In this document: positions 25,248-38,000 of the stretch, piece after piece
How the letters are laid out: every line of letters starts with the position of its first letter
How positions within the stretch are numbered: the first letter of the stretch is position 1
From: Purshia tridentata
Taxonomy: Eukaryota; Streptophyta; Magnoliopsida; Rosales; Rosaceae
Reading direction: 5' to 3'
DNA: 64,000 nucleotides
NCBI GenBank assembly: GCA_003254885.1
Contig: QANT01000963.1
Location: 1-64,000, forward strand
Position numbers and translations under genes: made by a program
The notes under the pieces: model-generated
Told to the model about the DNA's origin: nothing
The model's input: the letters and a program-made list of their open reading frames with translations, nothing else
Databases searched by the model: none

Positions 25248-25475
25248 AACAAATTACAGCCTTAAAAAATGAATATACATATATATTTTATATATATAGA
25301 GTAAAATTTGTATGTAATGAGCTTGATGAGATGGATGATAAGTAAGTATTTTTTCAAAAATCTACAAAAACAAATTACAGCCTTAAAAAATAATATACAT
25401 ATATATTTTATATATATAGAGTAAAATTTGTATGTAATGAGCATGATGAGATGGATGATAAGTAAGTTTTTTTTC
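25236..25475. repeat. 121-bp tandem duplication
   Basis: Two adjacent copies, beginning AAAATCTACAAAAACAAATT at 25236 and 25357, differ at only a few positions, so the event is recent. No coding content. Confidence 0.95.
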
Positions 25476-28400
25476 ATATATGCACGTAAGGGATAGGATC
25501 ATAGGACAACATGCACAGTGCAGAAGGTACTAGCTGATGGGACAGCACGTTTTCTGAAAGACACATTTCGATTTTCCAGCCCCTCTTTCACTTTCTATCT
25601 GAAAAAGTTGTCATGCTCTTTACTCGAAAGCATTCATCAATAAATAGAATACAAATGCTGCAAATTGCCCAATCAGATTGTTTTCTAAAGGAGTACGTAC
25701 TATTAATTCCGGGATACATATGCATCTTTTCCTTTCAATTTGTACGTTCACCTCGACATTTCAAATGCATATATAGTACTGTACTGCGTAATTAGCTACC
25801 TTCATTTTGAAAAAACGACTCTGTCCGTGTGCATATTTAAACGTTATATAAATTTTGAGTGGTCGAAACAAAAACAAAAAACGTATAAATTGGAGGAGTA
25901 CCGCAGAAAGCAACACCTACTGTCATAAGTTTATTTATTTAATTAGTTTTTTCACAGGACTAAATTCATAAGTTATAGTTCTTTTTTATCATGATTCAAA
26001 AATGTAAAAGATGTTTAAGATAATTAATGTAGCGGTGGGGGTACAAAAGAGGCCGGCATGTTATCTTCAGTCCTGGTGATCGATCTGATTGTATCACTAT
26101 TTACAACAAACACAAAAAAGAAAACATTTACCATAAATATATACATGCATGTATAATATACAAATATATTGTTTACTTTGAAATCTTTAATTTCATCATT
26201 AATTAGAATATATGGTTTCACCATTAAATCTATTTGTTGAACTAAGATTCCATGTTTTTCTTAAGATTTTCATGCAAATTTTTGTTTTTTTTGTTTCTAC
26301 ATTAGAAGATCCAACCGTAGAATTATTGACTCGTCTCAACTCATTTTATATATAATTACTTTACCACTTGAATTACCCCATGACTTTACTTAATGCAATT
26401 AAGCTTTCAATAAGCTTTTTATTCTTTTTTAAAAAAAGGTAAAATTTTAGAATATAAGCAACTGAAAATCGATTTTAAATTTAATAACTTGGGCTCACGT
26501 TTTTGAATCTTTTTAATTAAAATTAAAAACAATAAAATAAGATAAATATAGTAATATTTAAGGTTAAAATGAAATGAAAGCATACTTTGGTCCCTTAAAC
26601 CCGGACAGCAAGACTGCGAGATGCTTTGTCCGGAGTCTAGACTACAAGTAGAAGGAACATAACTGTCCGCCGGAAGAAAGGGATTAAATAATTAACTTTA
26701 TTAATGAGAAAAATAAAATAAAATACAAAAGAATTATTGATTAATGAAAGACATGTGGGTGCAATGATAGATTGCTCAGAGTCTTGTTCCTATTCGGTTA
26801 GCCACCCTATGAGATTCTACCCCTATATTCACTTTCACGTGCGTTATCTATTCTCTTCATTTTACTCGTACCCCCAAGCACTTGTAATATGTCTTCGATT
26901 CATAAGGATATTAATTAATTCATTTTAGGGGTGAGGTGAGGTAACCTTGTTTTTAAACAAAAATTGTTATCAAATTTTGAATCTATGAGCATATCAATAT
27001 CAAATCTAATCAAGTAATCAATTTTTACAGAGTTAAAATTAAGAAGCTTATTTCGAATCATAAGATCATAATCTGACATTAGCCGGAGGTTGAAGTATAG
27101 GGTATGCATGAAGGGCTGCTAAAATTACATCTAACTCATTTTGTTTTAAACTAACAATTTTAAAACTATTATTCGGTGGCAAAGAAAACAACGAACTCTC
27201 TCACCTAATTTTCTTTTAAAATACCTCTTTATAAATGTTTCTGTTTGAAATTTAAATATACTTCAATTCAATCATCATCCCAATTAACAATTAATTCAAT
27301 AACAAAAGGCCCAGCTGCATATGACTCTGTTCCTCTAGGATGTCTTCTCTCCTCTTTTCAGACATTCTGACAAACACCATTGCTGCAAATTTGTCCCTGA
27401 AAGTCTACCAAAACTCATAAATTCATGGGGTCAACCACTTTCATCAAGTCTAGGATTTATGGGTTCATGGGATCAATGTTGACCCTATTGCAGATTCGTC
27501 CCTGTCTATATATGTAATCATTTTATGCATAACTAATGTATTGGGGATGTATCATGTATTGATTGTTGAAGGGGTCAATAATTGGAAATAAAAGCTTATA
27601 AAAAGAAAGAATATGGAAATATATATAGAGCAACAACTGTTTTTCTATTGTTGTCAGAAGAGCAACTGGCTGTACATAAACTGGTTTTTTCTGGTATTTT
27701 TTGGGTCCTAGAGGCAGAAAACAACAAACCAAACTATCCAGCGTAGCTTTGGGCCTTGTCATCCAACATTGATCACCAAAGAAGAGCTAAGCCACTCAGT
27801 TAGGGAATGATCCTAGATGGTACAGCCCAAATTTAGTTCAGGCCCAAGTGAAGCAAGACCGTTAGCAACCATCGTCTAAATCCAATTCAATAATTCGGTC
27901 CGAAAATATTTTATTCATGTATTTAATGTATAAAAAAAATTAAATTACTTTTCATATACACAAAATATTTGTAGTAAATATAGAAAAATAAGTTTTATAT
28001 TATCTTAAATTGGATCGAAATATTATCGAATCGAATCTAGTAAAATTCATATTATCCATTTCATATTAAATACCTTGGATTCAAATTAAGTTCCAATTCA
28101 TTGCTTAGTATGGAACTTCCCAATATTTGTATAAGCAGCTAACAATTTCTAACCAAATTGTAAAATTGATGATTATCCTATTACCCAAATTGTAGGAATT
28201 ACTCAAATTGTAGGTTCTGATGAGAATTAATTATATTATCATTGTGTCTAATGTCGTGTTATTTTTTAATGAAATAGTACGACTCAAATTTGATTGAGAA
28301 AATAAACCTAATAAGTATGGTATAGGTGAGTTCGACTAATACGAAGGGCAAAATATGAAACACAAGTGATGGAAATACATCCAAAAATTGAATTTAACAT

Positions 28401-28927
28401 CATTGTAAAACAAATACTTTATTTAAGTAAAATAAAACTCTTAGATGTATTGTCTCAGTAATTAGCTGTAAATTGTGAACCATAATTACTCGCCTAATTT
28501 GCCTTCCTAGTTTCTATTTTTATCTTCAACATTCGAACAATAAAATAAAATAACAGTCAAGGAAAAAACTTCCCGCCGAATTAGATTTTTAAACTTCTCA
28601 CCTGTTGGTATGTATCCCAACGTCTAGTATTAAAACCCTAGACGTCTCGAAACTTACCGGATTCAAATTCTCTCCGTACTATATTACCTCGCCCGAGTTT
28701 GTCGTCTGGGCTTCCTAAACTCTTGGGGTTCGCTGGGCTCCAAAACTCTCGGTGAGTTGGTGTTGCTCTAACTCTCCCAAATCTTCAAGTTGAAACTTAA
28801 GCCCAAGAAAATCATTTTATTTTGACTCTGAATTTCTTTTGCCTCGTAAAGATTGCATATTTACTCTGTTTGAAGGAACTGTGCTTCTTGTTCTGAATGT
28901 AGATTTGGGCGGTGGATTACACAATTA

Positions 28928-31900
28928 ATGGGAGCTTTCAAGGACTCCACCGTTCAGCGCAGGGTTAGCCCTCGACTGCGAAACGTTCCCGAGGAGAAAA
29001 AGCCTTTCTATGGCAGCCCCAGTCGGAAACGGGCATCGGATGACACCAAAGACGACGCCGTTTTCAGTAAGAAACCCAACGTCCCAAAACCCTCAGCTCC
29101 GGCTCAAAAGGGTTCTCCCAATTCTGGTAAAGGAAAAGAAAAAGAAAAAGTTGAAGTCCAAGCTCAAAAGGGTGAGAGTGAGACCAGGGTTGTGGATGTA
29201 CAACATGTTAATTTGAGTTGGTATGCCCCCACCGTACCTCTATTTGATGATAATGGTGTGAGCTTTACTGCACGGTTGAAAGAGACGCTCAGACTTTTTA
29301 ATTTGCATTACCTTCACTTCGTTCAGGTGAACCTTTTTATTTGTTTTTGTTTGGTTTTGGGTTTGCAATTAACACACTGATGGATTTGTAAAACGTATTG
29401 AATTCAAATTTTTTTGAATGTCTACGTGATTACTGAGTTGCATGTACTATGTTACTATTTAGTTTGATATTATGTCCATTAAAGGGAAGAAGAAACTATT
29501 CATGACTGCTTAGATTTCAGTTATAGTTATTTACATATTTCGTCAGATTTTAAATGGAATGTTTTTATCATTAGACAAGAATTCTTGCCAGTTCTGTTTT
29601 GACAGCAATAGTAGCTACTCTTTCATTTGGGCGTGAGCCCTGCCTTGTGCCCTGTGTCTAGGCTCAAGGGAATGGTGGTGCATGAAGTGTGCCCTACCCT
29701 ATGACTTAAACATAAATGATGTTGAATGGTTGATATGCTACGTGGGTTGGTGTTGATTTCTCTTTTTGATAAATTTTATTGATTTTCGATTTGATGCGCA
29801 GACTATTAAGTTTGTCTTTGACTAATGTGTTTGTTTTGTACAAAAGGAAACTGCTTTTAATTTTTATAATTTAAGATGTAAAAGCTGATCTATTTTTTAT
29901 AGCTCATGATTTGTTTTGGGTTTCATTTTACTAAAATGGACAGGCAAGTTCCTTTTTCTGCCATTACTTGCACAAGTAAGTTTCTTAAATTACAAGGTCT
30001 TTTGCTTTTGTGTAGGAAGAGGAGAAGAGATGCCGTAGGCTGGAGGTTGGTACCTTTTTTGTTCTTTTCAAATTATCTTGTAGCTGTCTTTATGTTTCTT
30101 GAAGCATAAGTATGTTTGACCCATGGTTATGATTAGTACACTTAAGAAGTTTTCAAATCTTAGTTTTGTTCAGTGTTTCAATTTGGTGCCTTATTTGTAG
30201 CCTAAGACTTGCATTTTTATTTTTTTTGACCATTCATCTTCTTAATGGGTGGAGTAAAGCCTGTATAGGTGAAGGGAAAGAATTTAGTTGGTCTTTGTAC
30301 CTGTTATCAGTAACGATAGTAAGGGTGGAAAGATAAAAAGTTGTATATTAGCGGACTATAGGCAGCTTTTTCTGATTGTGAGTGGAGTATAGGTGAGAGG
30401 AAAGGAAAAATGGGTGGAGATCTTGGTCTTTGTGATTGTTATTTATATTAGTTTGACAAAAATTTGCAGAATGGGAGTGCAGGCTGTGATGATCTTAAGA
30501 GGCCTTCCAAGAGACCTAATCTGAAGGCAAATTCTGAGGCAAGTTGTGTGGTATATGTGGATTTGTTACATGTATTTTTTTCTAGGAAGAGTAAGACCTG
30601 AGGTATTTACCATTGATCACATTCACACTACATATACAAAATCTGTTGCAGAATGGCAATGCAGATGATGTCAAGTGTAAGTCCAGGAGACCTGATCTGA
30701 AGGCAATTACTGAGGCAAGTCGTGTGCTATATGCAGATTTGACACATGTATTACTTTCTTGAAAGTTTATGTGCTGAGTTAGTCACCATTGATCACACTA
30801 CATCATAGACAAAAGTCTTTGGTTTAACCAACAGATGAATAGAAATTTATGTTTGATGAGTTTGACTGCAGTTAACAAGTATTTCTAATGCAGTTTTGGT
30901 GTTTCAGAGAATGGCGATGTTGTTTTTCCAACTTCTATTTATGTTCAAGTGCAACTCATTACTGTATAGAAGAACTGAGAAGTTCTTTGCATGTTGGCGC
31001 ACACGCTTACACATGAGCTTCCTTTGCATCTTATTGTTTGTCTTTCATATATTCTGCTTTTTAATTTGCACACTAGTAAACTTATTGTCATTGAATAATA
31101 TTGAACTAGTTTTATATTGAGTAATAACCATGTATTATATTTTTTAAAAAGTAGTAACCAGGCATTATAACACTTCTGATTTTATTTTAATATTTCTTTT
31201 TGTATTCATGGCAGATGTTGACCAACGATGAAATTTTACACCCTGAAAAGAAAATTGGTCATCTACCAGGTTGGTTGTATATGCGTATTTTGTTTCTTAC
31301 GTCTAATCATCCATGAGCACCGTTTTTTAATAGAGACATTGCTGACTGTACATATAAATGATGCAGGTGTTCCGGTTGGGCATCAATTTTTCTCTCGGGC
31401 TGAAATGGTGGCTGTAGGGTTTCATGGACATTGGTTAAATGGAATTGATTTCGTAGGACAAAGTAAAGGCAAGGTACCAAATCTTCTTTCATGGAAAGAT
31501 TGAATTATTTATATGCATTTTCAATTCGCATTTTGTGTCTAGATTCTTTATAGTCCAGTGATAAAGGTTACAAAAAGTACGTATATATTGGGAACAATGG
31601 TGTGGAGTAGTTTTAAATTCTGATTATTGTTTGTTTCTCTCTAAAGGTGTTCGCTTTTGTTGGATTTTAATACAAATTTGAGCTTTTGTGGACATTTATT
31701 CTAATCTTATTATTCTCTGGGATATTGCAGGCGAAGTTCAAAGGCTATACATTACCATTTGCAGTAGCAATTGTGTTGTCCGGCCAATATGAAGATGATG
31801 TGGATAACTCAGATGAAGTTGTGTACACTGGTCAAGGTGGAAATGATTTACTTGGTAATAAACGTCAAATTAAAGATCAAGTTATGGGTCGGGGGAATTT

Positions 31901-34900
31901 GGCTCTTAAGGTGAGTCATCTCGAGGATGATTTTTATTCTTCTGATTCTTTCTGATGTTTGTTCCGCTATATTCCTCTTTTTCTCTCCTTCAGTCAAATT
32001 AGTAATGTACAGTTGATCAGTGAGTTTATTACTGGAACTTCTCCTGAACAAGATCATATTGGAAACAAATTTGTATATGCATTCTAGAAGTTTATTACTG
32101 GAACTTTCCAAAACTATCTGCTTGAAGTTTTCCTTTGTAAGAAATGTAGGAGAATATTCCATGCGCAGTGACTGTAGAAGGATTGCGGTTTATTCTTGTA
32201 ATTATTAATATTGTTTTGTTCCATTGTATTAAAATTGTATCCTTTAGATGTTCATGCAATACGTAACACTTTGAGTGGAAGTATGAAAATTTGTCAATAA
32301 TTTCATAGGAGCATAGACTGCAATGGATTCAAGAAATGGTTATTTCACATATAATCTCCATGGGCTTTAGCGTCCGCTTAGTGACTTAAATGATGATTTG
32401 TTTTCTTATGGCTTTTATTCTATTTTCTTGCAGAATAATATGGATCAGTCCGTTCCTGTTAGAGTCATACGTGGACATGCATGTTTCACTAGTTATACAA
32501 AGAAAGTTTATACATATGATGGACTGTATAAGGTTGGGCATTTTCATGTACTTGTTTTTATATATATGATTAAAAGTATTCTTACATTTAAAAAAGGGAA
32601 AATGAAACACATGAAAATTTGTTTCTGAATGATGGCTTCTTTAAGCAACACATAAAGTATTACATAGTTCAAAATGGAAAAGAAACAGTCTGTTGAACAA
32701 TAGGAAATAAAGAAATTTTTAGCTTGCAGTTTGAGTTAAGTGGATCTTATTAAGATGCCCTTATTTCAAACTAGAAGTATTGCACATAACACTGCCCCAA
32801 TGTAGCTAAAGTAATTGCCAGGTGATTTTTCGTTGGTCACATTCCAACCCCTCTTATTCAAGTTAAAGAGTGAAAATTTCTTGGCCATAAAAATTTGCCA
32901 AAGTGGCTAAAATATCTTTTACTTATTTGCTTTTTCTGGCAGGTTGTCGAGTATTGGGCAGAGAAGGGTGTTGCTGGATTTACCGTGTTTAAGTACCGCT
33001 TAAAGCGACTTACAGGGCAACCTAAATTGCTCAGTAATCAGGTTATAAGTTCTTTTGCCTTTACATAAAACCCAATATGTTAATTTCATTTAGTGACGCA
33101 GGAACAGAGTGTGATAATACTTTATAGAATTTTACGTGGTTTATACACCATCTTCATATTTCTTTACTCTGGATGCATTATGTTTTTCTTATAGTTTAAG
33201 GAATATCTCTTCTTTTTTATGTGATAGTTAAGGAATATCGTTTTAAGTTTAAATCATTTGAAAGTTTCATAATTCATCTGGGATTTTACTGATGCTTGAG
33301 CGGCTAAAATTTCAGGTTCATTTTACTCGCGGGAAAGGGTCTAAACCTCGGTCTGAATTACCTGGGTATGAAATCAATAAGCAGCTGCATAAATGTTATT
33401 TCTTTTTTTCCCCCATGTGATGCGTTTAAGTATAAACCCGAGGAAATGTGTTACTTTTAACTTTTAAGGTTGGTGTGCAAGGACATTTGCAATGGTCTAG
33501 AAAACATATGTATTCCAGCTACCAATATAGTTGATGCTCCTCGTGTAGCGCCTGAAGGTAAGCTACACTTTCTCAAATTTGTGCAGACCATTTTTACTGC
33601 TCAGTAGTTATTATTGCCTGGCACTGCTAATCACAAGCTAAACCATAAAAATGCAGGCATTACATATATTAACTCTATTGAAGTTGCAAAAGATGTGGTC
33701 ATTCCACCGAGTGCTCCTGGGTGCTCTTGTAAAGGAACTTGTAATGATCCGAGGACTTGTTCTTGTGCTCAACTCAATGGCTCTGACTTTCCTTACGTTG
33801 AAAGAGATGGTGGCAGGTAAGATTTTAATTATAGCACAAGTTTCTTGAGACAATATCTTGTCTGCCTGTTGTCTTAATTTCATAGCTGTTTTACTTGTTT
33901 GAGATATATCAGTTCTTTTTTCTTTATAAAGTCTATGTTTTGATGGAACTCTCTCTTTTTCTCTCTAGATTGATTGAAGCGAAGGCTGTTGTGTTTGAGT
34001 GTGGTCCAAGATGCGGCTGTGGACCTGATTGTGTGAATCGTACATCTCAGCGAGGGTTAAAGTATCGACTTGAGGTCTAATAGCCACAACCAAGTGCCAA
34101 TGTTTTTTCTAAAAGCACAGTGGTACTTTACAAATTTAATAAATTTACTATTTTTCTGAACAGGTATATCGCACAACTGAAAAAGGCTGGGCTGTTAGGT
34201 CATGGGACTATATTCCCTCTGGTGCACCAGTATGTGAATACATTGGAGTTCTTAGGAGGAGTGATGAACTAGACAGTGTCTCAGAGAACGACTATATATT
34301 CGAAATTGATTGCTGGCAGACAATGCAGGGGATTGGGGGGAGAGAGGTACTGTTTTAGCTGTTTGATAAGGAAGCATTGAACTTCCAATACTTGTCTATT
34401 GCTCTTTCTTTGCATGCTGTGTTGTTTCACCTTATTGCTTTGTAGATGTGCTCTTTCTCTCTGGTTCATCAATCTATGCTGTGTTTTTTCACAACTATTT
34501 GATTGTACATCCTCTTTGAACCTTGTAACATTGGATTGTTTGGAATATGTTATGTACTTAAGTCTATATATTCTTTTGATGCATCATTCCACTACAGAAG
34601 CGATTGTGCGATGTGACTATTCCAAATAGTGATGCCGAGAACGGATTTAGTAAATTATCAGAAAGTGAGCCTGAGTTTTGCTTAGATGCCGGTACCCATG
34701 GTAACGTTGCTAGATATATCAATCATAGTTGTGAGCCAAACCTCTTTGTACAGTGTGTTTTGAGCTCCCATCATGATGTTAGACTAGCTAGAATCGTGTT
34801 ATTTGCTGCAGATAACATACCTCCATTGCAGGTTAGTATCCCTTCTCTCTCTCTCTCTTCTCTTATCCTGGGTTGTTCTTTAGAATGACGAGTGGTTATT

Positions 34901-35029
34901 GGATGTTGCAAGCAGGAACTTACATATGACTATGGTTATGAACTTGATAGCGTGGTTGGTCCTGATGGAAAAGTAAAGAAGTTGGATTGCCACTGTTGTG
35001 CAGATGGGTGTAGAAAGCGTTTGTACTAG
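28928..35029 (+). CDS. SUVH4: Histone H3K9 methyltransferase SUVH4 (KRYPTONITE)
   Basis: Sixteen exons join in frame to 678 aa: 28928-29326, 30016-30045, 30470-30538, 30652-30714, 31215-31269, 31367-31473, 31731-31910, 32434-32532, 32943-33041, 33316-33365, 33469-33557, 33657-33816, 33969-34074, 34164-34346, 34598-34831 and 34916-35029. In order: basic N-terminus; SRA/YDG domain (about 200-385, with YDGLYKV), which reads methylated cytosine; Cys-rich pre-SET (about 435-490); SET (about 500-640, with NHSCEPN and ELTYDYGY); and post-SET C-x-C-x4-C near the end. The enzyme deposits H3K9me2 in the nucleus and sustains CHG methylation with CMT3. The end CRKRLY and overall fit point to SUVH4 rather than other SUVH members. 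Exons 3 and 4 are a tandem pair with GC donors. A 5' UTR intron (28752-28902) is likely. Confidence 0.96.
30470..30830 (+). repeat. Tandem duplication containing SUVH4 exons 3 and 4
   Basis: Exon 3 with its intron (30470 on) and exon 4 with its intron (30652 on) are similar along their length: both exons start AATGG and encode N-G-x-A, then R-P-x-L-K-A before the donor. Both introns start GCAAGT, then share blocks such as ACATGTATT and CCATTGATCACA. The offset at the donors is 176 bp. Confidence 0.85.
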
Positions 35030-38000
35030 CCACATAAGATGCATTTGTATTTTGTTCTTTGACTTTCTTTTGTAGGGTGGCCATCTCAAATGAGAAAAAT
35101 GTAAAGGGCCACTGATAGTTTTGCTTTTGCTATTTCTGCATGGTAATGGGGTCGACCCCTGTATCTTTTTGTTGATAAATATACTACAAATTTTATCAAA
35201 TTTTTTTAAATCTCACATTGATTATTTTGAGTTCTCATCTGTTTTTTTAATTTATAAGAAAAAAAAAATCTCTTCACCTTTTCTTTTTTTGGCAAATGAT
35301 TCATTTATTCATTTAAAAAATGCATATGAATTTGTGAAAGTGACATATTTCACATGAAATTGAAACACGTTGGTCGCAATGACTTTTAATAGATAGTAAT
35401 ATTATAAGTTACTCTTTTTTTATAGGTTGTTTTACGAAAAATAAAAAAATATCATTTGTTTAATAAAACTATTAAAATAGCATTATTTAACAGTAAACCC
35501 TCATCTTCTTTAAGTTCCAAGGATGGTTTGAACTTGTAACTTGTTCATGTCTATTATTTGGGCAATGGTCAAGAATCTAACCTATCAGTGAGCTTATCTA
35601 GTTTTAGTGTCTGCCACTTCACATCTCTGTAGTTTAGTCTTTAGACTTGGAGGTCAAGTTTGTGATTTAAGAAAAGTAAAACATGATTATGCTTAATAGA
35701 AAAGAAAACCCCACTCTTAGATTTTGATTAGGATGCCCTTTGATAAAGATAGCTATACCTAGGAATTGCAGTGAGTGTCAAATGATTTTATCTTTTTACT
35801 GTTCAGAAAGCAAGGGCTATATTTTGCTAATTGCTATTACAAGACTAGTGTATAGAGTAGGAGGGTCATACGTGATACTATAGACAACCCTTTCTTTTTG
35901 ACTTGCAACTCTTTATCTATGGTCCATCATCTACGTGGACACCACACTATCCAGACACTTCTAAATGATAAATTAGTGCATTTTCAAGAGAATAAGTAAA
36001 ACTGGTTTTTCACATAAACAATAACCCATTTAACATTGAAAGATAAAAAGACAACCCAATTAATTTTTGTGCACGTCCACATATCATTAATTTTTTATTC
36101 TATATATACAACAAAAAAGCTCTCTCCTACGGAAGGAGAGACCCTCTCTCTCTTTCCACATCTCTTTTGCTCTCTCCTTTTGCTGGAGAGAGTCTTCCAT
36201 ATATAACATTCTATTCCTATATATACTCCAAAGTATTTTTCCCTCACAAACCCAAATACATACACCCTTCAAACAAATTTCCAAAATGCCTCCCAAAAAT
36301 TGAGCGTTTTTTAACATATACATAAATTGAGATAAATTAAGAAAAGAATATTTATTATCTCATCGGAATATTCAGCTTTCTGCATTCTTAAACAAAGAGC
36401 AATTAGAATTAGATTCTTTATTAAACTAATTAATTTTATAACTCCAAAGTCTTCATTCTTCAATGCAAAAAGAAAACAATAATAAATTACACAAATGGTC
36501 ACATTCGAACCCTTTGAGTCAAAATGACCAATTTTATTAACCCTGAGATAGGCTTAATAAGTCCATTATTTATTTTTCTACTTATTATGGCCCCTTTTAA
36601 ACCAGATGCTCAGACCATTGACGTGAACTATTTTTACCCAACCCTTCACCCTCAAGAAAAGAAAGAATGTTGGTCCATTTTTGTGATATAATCCCATCAA
36701 TTTGATCCATTAATTAATTAATGGCGTTCAATATTTCTTTAATGGGTCCCGCTAATAACATGCCATAAAGCTCTGCCTTTATACAAAAATTTCCATAACT
36801 AAAGTTTTAGATTAAAATTGAATGAACAATGTTAAAGATTTTTAATTTGTATTTCAAATTTACATCTCAACAATGATATATCAGTATTTTATTTTATTCA
36901 TATATGACCTATTTTAAGAATTATTTATTTTATAACAGCTAAAACTCTAACCTAATGTAATAATGCATCATTTAATTTTATAAGTTTACAATCCATAACA
37001 TTATTGAAATTCAATTACGTGTACTAAATTTTTGTGAATTATTTTAAAATTTGCAAATTATGCAAAGTGGGTAAAAGGAAATGGACACGTGTCATAATAT
37101 GTCTCTTTGCCCTCACCTAACACCCGTATCTAACATGTACGATTTAAATTGTTGAAAGTGATGAATGAGTCTATCAGAGAATCCTAATGAGGTTTGACAT
37201 GTTACCAAATGCTGATATTCTTTCGGGCTTTCAAAACTGTATGCAACTTTTTTAAAACCCAGTTGGCTATTTCTGATTGGGTGTTTAGTAATTCCACTAA
37301 GTAAAATAGGCTAAACAGTACTTAGCAATAACCGGTCATTATATATACATATGGAACAGAGTCGACAATTTGCTTGCCATATGATACAAGTCAATGACAG
37401 AATTACTCAAATCACTTTTTAAAGTTTATAACTATATTTTTTTCTCAAATATTTAATTTAAGAAAATGCTAATTGTTATAGTATTTTTAAAAATTTTTGT
37501 TTTTCATTTACTTGGCATTAATTTATTCAACAAAGTTTAGAGAGAGATAATATTATGTGCCTCTAATACAATCGAGGACTTTGGATTATATCAATATATA
37601 ACTGTTATATGATTTTAAGTAACTGTTATAATGTTTTATTCATTTTATTCATTTTATTTTATAATGTTTTATAAGTAACTGTTATATGATTATATATATT
37701 TTTTAATTCAGTAATATGGGGAGAAGGGTGTGAAATTTCTAATATTTTACTTTCAGGGTGAGGGATGAGCCATATATCTGTATATACTAATTGAGTCAAA
37801 GATGAACAGATTTTAGTAATAATATATATCACTCTTTTTTTGTTTTTTGTTTTATCTTTTCAAAGAAGGATGTTGAGTTGTTGATGTGTATATTTTAAAG
37901 TATATACAAATCATTTCATGGGGAGAAATGTGGTGGTTATTGGGTTTTTTAATTTATTGGCCAAGGTGGTGGTTATTGGTTAAGACATCAAATTTATTCC

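Larger units (their letters stand above)
19061..28600. other. Gene-poor, AT-rich interval of about 9.5 kb
   Basis: No protein-coding exon was recognised on either strand. The interval contains the foldback element at 20095-21379, an inverted-repeat pair at 21816-21973, an AT run at 23832-23850, a microRNA-like hairpin at 25154-25247 and a tandem duplication at 25236-25475, each listed separately. The part from 19061 to about 19700 is GA-rich with a second GA run near 19590-19610 and may include upstream leader or promoter of the MEI2-like gene. The last few hundred bases lead into the SUVH4 promoter. Confidence 0.5.

Noticed and set aside
36110-36200. CT-rich palindromic stretch as a possible microRNA hairpin
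   Set aside because: Stems are only six to eight base pairs of simple CT/GA sequence, too short and too low in complexity.
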